Source of the DNA: CANDYO01 sp964627795
GTDB taxonomy: Bacteria > Pseudomonadota > Alphaproteobacteria > Rickettsiales > CANDYO01
Length of the DNA: 32,912 bases
NCBI GenBank assembly: GCA_964627795.1
Contig: CAZVLF010000011.1
Span: 1-32,912 of the forward strand
Direction of reading: 5' to 3'
Below the pieces are notes generated by a model. The model saw only the letters and a program-made list of their open reading frames with translations, had not been told where the DNA came from and searched no databases. Positions 17,601 through 25,431 of the stretch are shown piece after piece (positions within the stretch are counted from its first letter, which is position 1; every line of letters starts with the position of its first letter). Position numbers and translations under genes: made by a program.

Positions 17601-17836
17601 AGTTCATCATTAATGTTAAATATACTAGCAATAAAATGCTCTAAAATAGGCGCCAGTTTAATTATCAAATCTGAACAAGATTTATCCCAGCATATAAAAT
17701 TTTTTCGTTTAAGCACTAAATTAGAATGTAACTCATGGTCGTGATCCTTTAGATAAACTAAAAAAAGATCATCAAGCTCATTAAGTTTATTGAGATCATA
17801 TAGATCTTTAAATGAAAGTTGAGGACTAATTTTCAT
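14639..17836 (-). CDS. Multi-domain Fe-S flavoprotein oxidoreductase (GltD-like plus PyrK-like fusion)
   Basis: This 1065-residue protein joins several redox modules. Residues 1-200 are an unrecognised helical region. A cysteine-rich segment follows (C241, C244, C252, C263, then C303, C306 and C310 in RICNECMKAC), resembling the 4Fe-4S entry domain of glutamate synthase small subunit and dihydropyrimidine dehydrogenase. The NAD(P)H/FAD domain runs from about 365 to 730, with VVGMGPAG at 367-374 and a second VVVIGGGLTALDAA. The C-terminal third is a ferredoxin-reductase module like PyrK (PGQFFRL, VMLVGGGLGNAVLF) with cysteines C1007, C1013, C1016 and C1034, placed as in its 2Fe-2S site. It probably moves electrons between NAD(P)H and an unknown partner. 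It follows the lptC-lptA fusion by one base, in the same operon. Confidence 0.82.
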   Translation of the reverse strand: MKISPQLSFKDLYDLNKLNELDDLFLVYLKDHDHELHSNLVLKRKNFICWDKSCSDLIIKLAPILEHFIASIFNINDELNVAQQEYPNFAKIYECKRNFIQRVALKGDKVINHSFKELISKLESLISKHINKYDNEAFEQIFAEYTLIWMKDNEAEKLKIAKEYALWACLTEEGKEKHKKGMLFKFPEKIELENLVELKSKLEKEAKIFFKDENKCHAREGFKLTDKGESSSFAYDQSKYCIHCHNQEKDSCSKGLNEQQSGCPLDEKISEMNLLKSESSIIGALAVAVIDNPMLAATGHRICNECMKACIYQKQKPVDIPQIETRILKDVLNLPWGFEIYSLLTRWNPLNFKQHLPKATNGGKVLVVGMGPAGFTLAHYLLNQGHIVVGIDGLKIEPLDNILLNTPIKDVNQLFKELDERVVGGFGGVMEYGITNRWNKNFLFLIKVMLERRANFKLFSGVRFGSNITPQQAFDLGFQHIALALGAGRPKLLEVKNGMAKGIKTASDFLMSLQLGEAYKADSLTNLQIRMPVVVIGGGLTALDAATESLAYYPKMLQKFVEKYKQIELSEEEGIIADEFIAHHKLIQNSESQLRAIKSLGGVKILYRNNLQKAPSYRLNHEELNLGLSEGVEFVENFIPKKVKLDKYLAVEAIEGTQIINGEEKNITFPAKTILIAAGTVPNVVLASEFPQFLKLENGYFKIIKDEFITYNEGNNSISFFGDLHPNFAGNVVKAMASAKKGYPAISRLIKEDLANKKSMFFAKLEELLVPKLKEINRLTDNIIELVIKSPLSAQNFKPGQFFRLQNYYSDFMPMIEPIALTGAKVEGDQISTIVLEMGTSSKLCASLKKDNPVVLMGPTGTETEISANEKVMLVGGGLGNAVLFSIGQALKAKNSKVLYFAGYRKLKDRYKFEEIEKAADQIIWSCDEAMLDVTREGDFSYQGNIIESILKFGKNYPEELKSIDRIIVIGSDKMMHALKKARFNILKPFLKENHKVIASINSPMQCMMKEICGQCLQRHYDEKTDKEYYVFSCTNQDQDIDRVDFYHLNSRLSQNSLLEKINII

Positions 17837-17837
17837 T

Positions 17838-18842
17838 TTATTTATTTAACTCTTTAGGAATAATTACAGCACGCACCCGATTTGACTTATTTTGCTTACT
17901 TCCAACTATATCAGCCTTTTGGTTATTAAAATCATAATGTAAGGTTTCACCTTTAATTGAGCTCCCACCTTTAACTAAAACAACATTCCCTTTTAAGGTT
18001 AAGAGAGAATTTGAAGCTAGGTATTCTGCCCTATCTCCATAAGCTTCTTGCATTCCGTCTTTAATAACAACATTATCTGTAGCAATAATTTTTTCAATGC
18101 TATTTGCTGCTCCCGCTAGTGCAACCATTTTATTTGCAGTAACAATTGTATTATTTTTAGTTAAAATAACATTACCAATAAACTCACCATATTTTTCATG
18201 CCAGAAAACATTTAATTTATTTGATTTTATATTAATTTTAGTAGAATCAGTCTTTCTTTGAATATCTAAATTTATTTTGCCATAAAAGTAAGAAACGTTG
18301 TTTGCATAATTACATAGAAAACCCTTATCTGAAAAAAGTATTGCTTCATTATTATATATTCTTGTTGGTTGATCAGAATCAATCACTGAATTATTGGCAA
18401 AAATATTTACTTGGTCTGATTCTAGAAAATATTCTTTATTATAATTAGCCTTAACTTGATTTGACACATAGAATTCATTATCATTAACTTTAAGTAAGCC
18501 TGACTTGGCTATAACGTAAATCCAACCAGAATGTCTAATCATCATCTTCATGGAAGGATCAATAAAATTTAAATTCTTTGACGACTCTTCCATTTCTTTA
18601 GCTTTAATATAATATGGTCCATGATCTAAGCTAATTCCAACCAAATCAGGTGTAGTGGCCTTTAAAGTAATTGATGGCACTGAATCACCTTCTTTTAAAG
18701 AAGATAGTTTGTGATTTATCTTATTATCTTGATTGGAAATAATATAATAAAAAGTTATTGTAACACCAATAATTATAAAAATAATAAGTAGATACTTTAA
18801 TTTTAGAAAAAACTCAAATCTGCTAAAAACTTTTTTATTCAT
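17838..18842 (-). CDS. LptC-LptA fusion, LPS transport bridge protein
   Basis: LptC recruits LPS from the LptBFG inner-membrane transporter and passes it to periplasmic LptA. This 334-residue protein is too long for LptC alone (about 190). It has a short cytoplasmic start, one membrane helix (about 15-36), and an LptC-like beta domain to about 195. An LptA/OstA-type domain follows (about 205-310): EFIGNVILTKNNTIVTANKM, the KIIATDNVVI strand, AYGDRAEYLASNSLLTLKGNVVL and GETLHYDF. LptA normally has its own signal peptide; here the LptC helix would tether both. It lies 5 bases after kdsD, so Kdo supply and LPS export share an operon, as kdsD-lptC-lptA do in many bacteria. The fusion is inferred from motif order and length. 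Confidence 0.78.
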   Translation of the reverse strand: MNKKVFSRFEFFLKLKYLLIIFIIIGVTITFYYIISNQDNKINHKLSSLKEGDSVPSITLKATTPDLVGISLDHGPYYIKAKEMEESSKNLNFIDPSMKMMIRHSGWIYVIAKSGLLKVNDNEFYVSNQVKANYNKEYFLESDQVNIFANNSVIDSDQPTRIYNNEAILFSDKGFLCNYANNVSYFYGKINLDIQRKTDSTKINIKSNKLNVFWHEKYGEFIGNVILTKNNTIVTANKMVALAGAANSIEKIIATDNVVIKDGMQEAYGDRAEYLASNSLLTLKGNVVLVKGGSSIKGETLHYDFNNQKADIVGSKQNKSNRVRAVIIPKELNK

Positions 18843-18847
18843 TTTTT

Positions 18848-19822
18848 TTATTTTATGTCAGGTGTAGCACCAACTTTTAAACAGTCATGCATATGAATTA
18901 TACCTTTTAATTTTTTCTCTTCATTAACCACAAATAAGGTAGTTATAAGTTTTTTATTCATAATATCCAATGCCTCAACTACAAGGGCATTTGGATCAAT
19001 GGTAAGTGGATCATGCTTCATTATGGTTGAAATTTTCTGTACCAATAAATTTGGCTTATTTATATTTCTTCTTAGCTCACCATCAGTAAATATCCCAACA
19101 AGTTTTTGGTCGTCATCTATAATTGCTGCAGATCCAAATTTTTTTAAGGTTATTTCATTTAAGGTAACCTCCACAGTGTCATCAACCGTAACAATTGGGA
19201 GCTCATAATCAACATGCATAATATCTCTAACTCGATAAAATGTAGCACCAAGGCGTCCACCCGGATGAAAAAGCTGAAAGTCTTTTCTACTAAATCCTTT
19301 TCTTTCAAGTAATGTTAATGCTATTGCATCACCAAGAACTAACATCATTGTAGTTGAAGTTGTTGGCGCATCAAATTCTAATGCTTCTGGAGAAGATGGA
19401 ACACATAAACAAATGTCAGCTGCCATTCCAAGAGTAGATTCTTTTTTTCTCACCATTGCCACTAAAAAAATATGAAATCTTTTGCAATAGTTAATTATGT
19501 CTTTAAGTTCTGCAGTTTCCCCAGAGTTAGAAAGCAAAATAACTAAATCTTCAGGATGAATCATCCCAAGGTCACCATGGCTTGCCTCACCAGGATGAAT
19601 ATAAAAAGATGGAGTTCCAGTAGAAGCAAGTGTAGCAGCAATTTTTTTGGCTATGTGGCCGCTTTTACCCATTCCACTTAGTATCACTCTGCCTTTATGC
19701 TCTAAAATTTCATCTATTAGCTTAGAAAAATTTCCATCTAAATTAGATTTAAGCGAATTTAACCCATCTATAGCTGAATCAATAACCAGCTTTGCAACTT
19801 CTATTTTTGAACAATTATCCAT
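18848..19822 (-). CDS. kdsD: Arabinose-5-phosphate isomerase (KdsD/KpsF family)
   Basis: KdsD converts ribulose 5-phosphate to arabinose 5-phosphate, the first step to Kdo of LPS. The N-terminal SIS domain has the near-invariant blocks SGMGKSGHIAKKIAATLASTGTPS, HPGEASHGDLG, LSNSGETAEL and PTTSTTMMLVLGDA. HPGGRLG leads into two CBS domains (about 205-320). The preferred start is ATG 19822, giving 324 residues (E. coli KdsD has 328). An in-frame GTG at 19849 would add nine residues that lack homology. It is the first gene of a minus-strand operon with the LptC-LptA fusion and the large flavoprotein, and is divergent from glmS. Confidence 0.93.
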   Translation of the reverse strand: MDNCSKIEVAKLVIDSAIDGLNSLKSNLDGNFSKLIDEILEHKGRVILSGMGKSGHIAKKIAATLASTGTPSFYIHPGEASHGDLGMIHPEDLVILLSNSGETAELKDIINYCKRFHIFLVAMVRKKESTLGMAADICLCVPSSPEALEFDAPTTSTTMMLVLGDAIALTLLERKGFSRKDFQLFHPGGRLGATFYRVRDIMHVDYELPIVTVDDTVEVTLNEITLKKFGSAAIIDDDQKLVGIFTDGELRRNINKPNLLVQKISTIMKHDPLTIDPNALVVEALDIMNKKLITTLFVVNEEKKLKGIIHMHDCLKVGATPDIK

Positions 19823-19930
19823 AAAACTACTTACCAAAAAATTTTTCACAATATACCAAAATAATACTTAAATTTCAATTAAATATAAAATATACTTCTT
19901 TAGCAATTTTATTAGGAATGCTAAAACTTT

Positions 19931-21757
19931 ATGTGTGGAATAATCGGAATAAACTCTAGCTCAAGTTCAATAGTTGATGACGTGCTATCTGGCCTTAAAA
20001 GCCTTGAATATAGAGGGTATGATTCTGCAGGAGTTGCAGGAATAATCAATAAAAAAATATCTTTAGTAAAAGTTAAAGGAAAAATAAGCAATCTTGCTTT
20101 AGAAGTTGAAGCAAATAAATTTTGCTCAAATATTGCAATTGGTCATACTCGTTGGGCCACACATGGTGCTGCAAACCAAATTAATGCCCACCCTCATTTT
20201 ACTGACGAAGTTGCTGTAGTACATAATGGCATTATTGAAAACTATCAACAAATTAAAGAAGAACTTCAAACTTTAGGACATAAATTCCACTCTCAAACTG
20301 ATAGCGAAGTTATACCTCATCTAATAACTCACTTTCTTCGCCAAGGCAATAGTCCCTTAGAAGCAGTGTTTAAATCAATCAATAGGCTAGAAGGAGCTTT
20401 TTCAATAGCTGTTATTTTTGAAAAACATGATAAATTAATGATTGTCGCGCGAAAAGGATCTCCTCTTATTATTGGGTGCATGGAAGATAAAATGGCAGTT
20501 GCATCAGATGCTTATGCAATTTCTTTTCTAACTAATAAAATTATTTATTTAGAAGAAGGAGATGTAGCAGTTTTAACTTCTAAGGATGCAACTATTTATG
20601 ACAACAAAAAAAATCAAGTAAAACGTGAGATTTCAACTATTGACATTAACATGGGAAGCATTTGTAAAGGCAATTACAGACATTTCATGTTAAAAGAAAT
20701 TTTTGAACAACCAACTATTTTAGCAAACACCATTAATGCTTATTATGACTCATCTGAAGAAAAACTTAATTTTGATCATCTTTCCATTGATTTTGCAAAA
20801 TTACCTAAGATTACTTTAGTTGCTTGTGGAACTTCTTATTACTCCTCAATGGTAGCTAAATATTGGCTAGAGAAAATTATAAATATTCCTATTGAAGTAG
20901 AAATAGCCTCTGAGTTTCGTTATCGTAACTCATATTTGCCAGAAGGTGGTTTAGCAATTTTTCTTTCACAATCAGGTGAAACCGCTGATACTCTTGCAGC
21001 ACTTAGATATGCTAAGCAAAAAAAACAAATATGCCTAAGTATAGTTAATGTTAAAGCAAGTAGCTTAGATAGAGAGGCAGATTTCAGCTTACAATGTTTT
21101 GCAGGTCCCGAAATTAGCGTTGCCTCTACTAAGGGTTTTACCACCCAACTCACTATATTGCTTTTACTTACTATTCATATTGGTGAGAAAATTGGGTATT
21201 TCTCTGGCCAAGAAAAAGTTAAAAATCTTCACTTAATTACAGAAATACCAGGAAGAATAGCAGAGGTTTTAAATTCTTCAGAGGAAATTAAAAATATTGC
21301 TAAAGAAATTGCAACAGCTAAAAATTCTCTCTTTATTGGTAGAAATTATATTTACCCTGTTGCTTTGGAAGGTGCACTAAAGTTAAAAGAATTATCCTAT
21401 ATTCATGCTGAAGCAATTGCTGCAGGCGAATTAAAACACGGGCCCATTGCTTTAATAGATGAAGAAATACCAGTAATAGTGCTAGCGCCATATAATAACT
21501 TTTTTGATAAAACTAGTTCTAATGCTCAAGAAATTGCAGCAAGAGGAGGTAAGATTATCTCTTTAAGCTCAAAACAGGGTAATGAAGCCTTATTTAACAT
21601 CAGCAAACATCGGATTAATATAAGCTCAAGTGACAGTCTTATTGAACCTATAATTTATGCTATTCCTATGCAATTACTTGCTTATTATGTTGCTGTTCTA
21701 AAAGGAACTGATGTTGACCAACCAAGGAACTTAGCTAAATCAGTTACAGTCGAGTAA
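19931..21757 (+). CDS. glmS: Glutamine--fructose-6-phosphate aminotransferase (isomerizing)
   Basis: GlmS makes glucosamine 6-phosphate from fructose 6-phosphate and glutamine, the entry to UDP-GlcNAc for peptidoglycan and lipid A. The sequence starts MCGIIGI, so the nucleophile Cys follows the removed Met. The glutaminase domain has YRGYDSAG, GHTRWATHG and HNGIIENY. Two SIS domains follow, with VACGTSYYSS, LSQSGETADTLAALR and AEAIAAGELKHGPIALID, and the protein ends in the conserved PRNLAKSVTVE. The length of 608 is almost the same as E. coli (609). No glmS ribozyme-like element is visible in the short upstream region. Its presence argues for a cell that still makes its own amino-sugar precursors. 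Confidence 0.97.
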   Translation: MCGIIGINSSSSSIVDDVLSGLKSLEYRGYDSAGVAGIINKKISLVKVKGKISNLALEVEANKFCSNIAIGHTRWATHGAANQINAHPHFTDEVAVVHNGIIENYQQIKEELQTLGHKFHSQTDSEVIPHLITHFLRQGNSPLEAVFKSINRLEGAFSIAVIFEKHDKLMIVARKGSPLIIGCMEDKMAVASDAYAISFLTNKIIYLEEGDVAVLTSKDATIYDNKKNQVKREISTIDINMGSICKGNYRHFMLKEIFEQPTILANTINAYYDSSEEKLNFDHLSIDFAKLPKITLVACGTSYYSSMVAKYWLEKIINIPIEVEIASEFRYRNSYLPEGGLAIFLSQSGETADTLAALRYAKQKKQICLSIVNVKASSLDREADFSLQCFAGPEISVASTKGFTTQLTILLLLTIHIGEKIGYFSGQEKVKNLHLITEIPGRIAEVLNSSEEIKNIAKEIATAKNSLFIGRNYIYPVALEGALKLKELSYIHAEAIAAGELKHGPIALIDEEIPVIVLAPYNNFFDKTSSNAQEIAARGGKIISLSSKQGNEALFNISKHRINISSSDSLIEPIIYAIPMQLLAYYVAVLKGTDVDQPRNLAKSVTVE

Positions 21758-21784
21758 ATAAAAGTTTGAAATAATTAAAAAAAT

Positions 21785-21800
21785 ATACTGTAGTCAGTAT
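21785..21800 (-). terminator. Small hairpin with a T tract on the minus strand
   Basis: ATACTG (21785-21790) and CAGTAT (21795-21800) form a perfect 6-base stem with a 4-base loop. On the minus strand it is followed by ATTTTTTTAATT. It could stop minus-strand transcripts from the era side before they run into glmS. The stem is short, so confidence is low. Confidence 0.25.
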
Positions 21801-21826
21801 CAACCATTAAATTAAGTATTTAAAAC

Positions 21827-22519
21827 ATGAAAAAAATACTCAGCTTTATTTTCTTTCTCAGCTAAACTTTTTTTAGCATATTTTCTTATTCTAAGGAAGA
21901 ATCAGAAACAAAGCTCCAATTTTCAGCTGATTACTTTAAATATGGAACCATTATCGCCCCATATTAGAAAATAAACTTAATTTAAGATGCCTTTAGTTTG
22001 CTTCATTTGAAAGAAGGTCTACATTATATATTTCAAATCATTACTGCATTGGAAATGAAAGTTTTACTGATGTAGTTTACACTTGGAAAGGAAGCATTGA
22101 ATATTCAGAAGACCTTAAGAATGGATTATATGAAAGATTCATTCATAACCTTAAGGAAGGAATTGAAAGTGGCAAAGTTAAGGTCAACCGAGGAAAAACG
22201 CATGATGTTCTAATAGATATGCTTAAAAATTTTAGAGAAGGTAATCATTATAAATATGACTTCGTATATATTGATGCTTCGCACATAGCAAAAGAGGTTT
22301 TAATGGATACTGTTCTTGCGTGTGAATTACTTATGGACAATGGAATTTTAATTTTTGATGATTATGATTGGGAAGTTTATAAAAATTTTCCTTCACTTCA
22401 GCCTAAAACTGCTATAGAAGGTTTTTTTAAATTCTTATAGCGTACTTTACAAATTGCTTCTTAAAAAATATCAAGTTTATATCCAAAAAATTATAAATGA
22501 CCCAGAAAAAAAAGGATAA
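21827..22519 (+). pseudogene. Decayed class I SAM-dependent methyltransferase (Methyltransf_24-like)
   Basis: The remnant starts with ATG 21827 and a signal-like MKKILSFIFFLS, cut by TAA at 21863-21865. The same frame resumes (SKEESETKLQFSADYFKYGTI) and ends at TAG 21965-21967. It must then shift frame before about 21961, where ILENKLNLRCL continues to another TAG at 21994-21996. From there a long open stretch encodes most of the methyltransferase: FERRSTLYI, VVYTWKGSIEYSEDLKNGLY, KVKVNRGKTHDVL, YDFVYIDASHIAKEVL and GILIFDDYDW. It closes at TAG 22438-22440, but a shift at the T run 22422-22428 restores YSVLYKLLLKKYQVYIQKI, up to TAA 22517-22519. At least four lesions make it non-functional. 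The original substrate is unknown. Confidence 0.82.
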
Positions 22520-22556
22520 TTAATGGCTAAAGCTTTAAAGTCATTAAAAAACTATA

Positions 22557-22571
22557 GGCCTTTTTAAGGCC
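22557..22571 (-). terminator. Terminator of the hem-rnc-era operon
   Basis: GGCCTT (22557-22562) and AAGGCC (22566-22571) form a perfect 6-base GC-rich stem with a 3-base loop. Read on the minus strand, it is followed by TATAGTTTTTTAATG. It lies 100 bases past the era stop codon, in the right orientation. Confidence 0.45.
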
Positions 22572-22610
22572 ATTCACTTTCGTAATCCTGCAAAGGATTT
22601 AGGAAGATAT
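22571..22610. repeat. Fragment related to the 13.1-13.25 kb palindromic repeat
   Basis: TTCGTAATCCTGCAAAGGAT and the following TTAGGAA resemble TTCATTCTGCAAGGATCCAGGAA in the repeat near 13155-13177. Only this arm is recognisable, so it is probably a degenerate or partial copy. Confidence 0.3.
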
Positions 22611-22670
22611 CAACTGCTACAATGCTTAAGTAACGATGGATTTTTCGTACTTGTCAAAAGAACCTAGTTA

Positions 22671-23576
22671 TTATTTCTTCTTTTTCTTTTTTAAGGGAGT
22701 TTGCATATCCAAATATTTGTATCGTGCAGGATCTTCAAACCAATTATCTCTAACTTTTACAAAAAGAAACAAATGGACTTTATTTTGTGCTAATTCTTCT
22801 ATTTCTTTTCTTGCCAGCATACCTATTTTTTTTATCATTGCTCCATTTGCACCTAAAACAATCGGCTTATGAGTATCTTTGGCAACGTATATAACTTGAT
22901 TTATCTTTATTGAGCCATTTTTTTGCTCTTCCCAAGTTTCAGTTTCTACGGTTAAATTATAAGGTAACTCATCAGATAAATTTAAAAATAACTTCTCTCT
23001 TGTAATTTCTGAAGCAAGAACTCTTAAATTTGTGGTAGTTAACTGATCTTCAGGAAAATACCAATCATTTTCTGGTGCAATTTCTATCAAATAATTTAAT
23101 AATTTATCTACACCATCATTTTTTAATGCCGATATAAAAATTATTTTTTTAAATAAATTTATTGATTCAATTTTATCAACTAACCTAGCAAGCTTGTCTT
23201 TGGTTACTAAATCAACTTTGTTTATAACAATAATAGGCTTTATTTTTTGAGAGTGAAATTTATTAATAATTTGCTCTACTTCTTCACATATTCCTTTAAC
23301 TGCATCAACAATAAGCAATATTATATCAATACCATCTAGTCCTGCCCACGCAGTATTAACTATCGCCTCTTCTAATATTCTTTTAGGAGAGAATATGCCC
23401 GGTGTGTCAACAAAAACTAGTTGAACATCTTTGTTTACATAAATTCCCTTAAGATTAGTTCTAGTTGTTTGAACCTTAGGTGAAACAATAGAAAGTTTCA
23501 TTCCTATTACTTGATTAAGCAAAGTAGATTTACCTGCATTAGGCGCACCTGCTATAGCAACAAAAGCAGCTCTCAT
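22671..23576 (-). CDS. era: GTPase Era
   Basis: Era is an essential GTPase that binds the 3' end of 16S rRNA and helps 30S subunit maturation. The GTPase motifs are complete: P-loop GAPNAGKS (10-17), the QTTR switch region, DTPG (57-60), NKVD (119-122) and the SALKNDG loop. The C-terminal KH domain has ITREKLFLNLSDELPY, the VIYVAKDTHKPIVLGANGAMIKKIG RNA-binding core, and the terminal VRDNWFEDP. The protein ends in a lysine run (KKKKKK), more basic than usual. The ATG overlaps the rnc stop in an ATGA. Era and RNase III are neighbours in most bacteria. It is the last gene of the hem-rnc-era operon. Confidence 0.97.
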   Translation of the reverse strand: MRAAFVAIAGAPNAGKSTLLNQVIGMKLSIVSPKVQTTRTNLKGIYVNKDVQLVFVDTPGIFSPKRILEEAIVNTAWAGLDGIDIILLIVDAVKGICEEVEQIINKFHSQKIKPIIVINKVDLVTKDKLARLVDKIESINLFKKIIFISALKNDGVDKLLNYLIEIAPENDWYFPEDQLTTTNLRVLASEITREKLFLNLSDELPYNLTVETETWEEQKNGSIKINQVIYVAKDTHKPIVLGANGAMIKKIGMLARKEIEELAQNKVHLFLFVKVRDNWFEDPARYKYLDMQTPLKKKKKK

Positions 23577-24229
23577 AAATTTTTATCCATTTCAGCTAAT
23601 AATAAAAGTGCAGCATTTTTTTCTGCTTGTCTCTTTGAAGTTCCTTCACCAATTACTGCTTTATATCCACCAACCTTTAAGCTTATTTTAAATTTTAGCA
23701 TATGTTTAGGTCCTTCACATTCTATCAATTCATATTTAGGCAAACCAAAGCCTGACTTTTGTAGCTTTTCTTGCAATTTACTTTTTGGGTCTTGGGGCAC
23801 CTCTTTCATTTCTTCAATATAAGGTTCCCATAGCTCTGTAACAATATGTTTTAACTCTTCTAAACCTGCATCAAGATAAATAGCACCTATTAAAGCTTCC
23901 ATAACATTTTCAATGTTATGAACATTTTCCGCTCCCCCAAACCTTCTTTCTGCTTCACTCATAATAATTAACTCACCTATATCATGAGCCTTCCCTATCT
24001 GAGCTAACATATCGCCTGATATTAATGCTGATTTTCTTTTGGCTAATTTTCCTTCGTCTTCATGAATATATTTTTTCATTAAAAGCTCGGTAATTACCAA
24101 TCCAAGCACAGCATCTCCTAATAGCTCTAACCTTTCATAACTAATCTGCCCTAAGCTTGGATGGCTTAAAGCCTCTTTTAGTAAACGAGTGTTTTTAAAA
24201 TGATAACCAAAAATTGAATTAAAACTCAT
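23573..24229 (-). CDS. rnc: Ribonuclease III
   Basis: RNase III cuts double-stranded RNA, including rRNA precursors. The catalytic domain has the signature YERLELLGDAVLGL (31-44 from the preferred start) and a second acidic segment in MEALIGAIYLDAG. The double-stranded RNA-binding domain begins DPKSKLQEKLQ and ends TSKRQAEKNAALLLLAE. The preferred start is ATG 24229, which overlaps the hemY stop as ATGA, like the other junctions here. A further in-frame ATG at 24247 would add six residues and a 22-base overlap. The length is 218 residues (E. coli 226). Its stop overlaps the era start, again as ATGA. Confidence 0.96.
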   Translation of the reverse strand: MSFNSIFGYHFKNTRLLKEALSHPSLGQISYERLELLGDAVLGLVITELLMKKYIHEDEGKLAKRKSALISGDMLAQIGKAHDIGELIIMSEAERRFGGAENVHNIENVMEALIGAIYLDAGLEELKHIVTELWEPYIEEMKEVPQDPKSKLQEKLQKSGFGLPKYELIECEGPKHMLKFKISLKVGGYKAVIGEGTSKRQAEKNAALLLLAEMDKNL

Positions 24230-25431
24230 AATATCTTTTCCAGCCAACTATTTATAACCGAGTAACTATTTTGAGATTTAGTCTCTATTGCAGCCATAAT
24301 CCTGCTCATCCTTGAATCTGGAGCATGAAGAACAAGCAATCTATCCATAGTTTGTCTTGCATCCTCTAGCATATTATTTTCCAAATATAATTCAGCTAAA
24401 ACAATATATGCATCTTTAGTTTCAGGGGAAATAGAAATTAAATTTTCTAGCATTTTTACTTGTTTTGTTAATTTAAATGAGGAATAAATATTTAAAATGA
24501 ATTTCGCTAATTCTCGAGATGGAACTTTCTTCCATGCTTTTTCTACCACCTTATAAGCTTCTTTTTTCTCTTCATCTTGAGAATAAAGCCTTGCTAAAGT
24601 AAATACCGCGTCAGGATAAGCAGGATCAATCTTTAAAGCTTTCTCGAGAAGATTTATTGCTTTTTTAGCTTCTGAATCAGTAATACATAAATTTGCGTGA
24701 TTAACATAGCAAATAAGTAAAAGCTTGTTCACCTCTTCTTCTGCAAGATAATCCATTTTAAGTGATTTAAGAATCATCTTTTCAGCTTTTTCATATTCTT
24801 CTAACACCATATAAATTTTTATTAAATTATCTATAATCCATTGTGATTTAGAATCATTTTCAAAAGCTTTTTCTGCATAATATAAGGCATCATGATATCT
24901 TTTTTTAGCAATTCTAATTTTAATAAGCCCTCTATAAGCAAAAAGCTTAAATTCTTTTCCAGTTGTAAGCTGAATATATAAGCTTTCTAACTTTTCTTCG
25001 TATGTAGGATCATTTTTATATAAAATTTCATATGTCCTTGCAAGCAATAGAATAACTGAAGAATGAGCATCATCAATATTTTTATGCCCCAACTTGCTTT
25101 CTAACTTTTTAGCATTCTTTTTAATTAAATCTATATTTTCTGTTATAGAGGAAACAAAAGATGAAATTAAAATCTCATTATCTTCATTTTCTTTTCTCTC
25201 TATTAAGCATTTTTTTACTGAAGTAGGTATTTGAGCAATAAAAACAGCAAATTCGGTTATTTTAACTAGGAAGAAAACTAACAAAACAACCATGCTACAT
25301 AAAGCCAAAGCATTAATCTCTATGTTTAAATTTAGCCACTGAAGGGTTACATATCCCATTGATTCACCAAAAAAATAAATCACAGATAGTGAAATTAAAA
25401 TCAAAGAGGAAATAAATAAAAATATTCTCAT
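24226..25431 (-). CDS. hemY: HemY-like TPR membrane protein
   Basis: This is the HemY N-terminal family (PF07219 type), found beside haem genes in proteobacteria. It is unrelated to the protoporphyrinogen oxidase of the same name. Two membrane helices (about 4-22 and 40-66) flank the short loop YVTLQWLNLNIEIN that marks the family. The rest, about 130-390, is a row of TPR-like helix pairs, for example ALYYAEKAFENDSKSQWIIDNLIKIY and AINLLEKALKIDPAYPDAVFTLARLY, in the cytoplasm or periplasm depending on topology. The position after hemC, hemD and the mitofilin-like gene matches the classical alphaproteobacterial order. Its molecular function is not settled. Starts and stops overlap its neighbours by four bases at both ends. 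Confidence 0.85.
   Translation of the reverse strand: MRIFLFISSLILISLSVIYFFGESMGYVTLQWLNLNIEINALALCSMVVLLVFFLVKITEFAVFIAQIPTSVKKCLIERKENEDNEILISSFVSSITENIDLIKKNAKKLESKLGHKNIDDAHSSVILLLARTYEILYKNDPTYEEKLESLYIQLTTGKEFKLFAYRGLIKIRIAKKRYHDALYYAEKAFENDSKSQWIIDNLIKIYMVLEEYEKAEKMILKSLKMDYLAEEEVNKLLLICYVNHANLCITDSEAKKAINLLEKALKIDPAYPDAVFTLARLYSQDEEKKEAYKVVEKAWKKVPSRELAKFILNIYSSFKLTKQVKMLENLISISPETKDAYIVLAELYLENNMLEDARQTMDRLLVLHAPDSRMSRIMAAIETKSQNSYSVINSWLEKIL

Noticed and set aside
19850..19930. glmS ribozyme or riboswitch upstream of glmS
   Set aside because: The divergent gap is only about 100 bases, is strongly AT-rich and shows no fitting conserved core; this element belongs mainly to Gram-positive bacteria.
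21827..22519. A separate small gene at 22219-22440
   Set aside because: Its frame continues upstream without a start into clear methyltransferase sequence, so it is part of the pseudogene.
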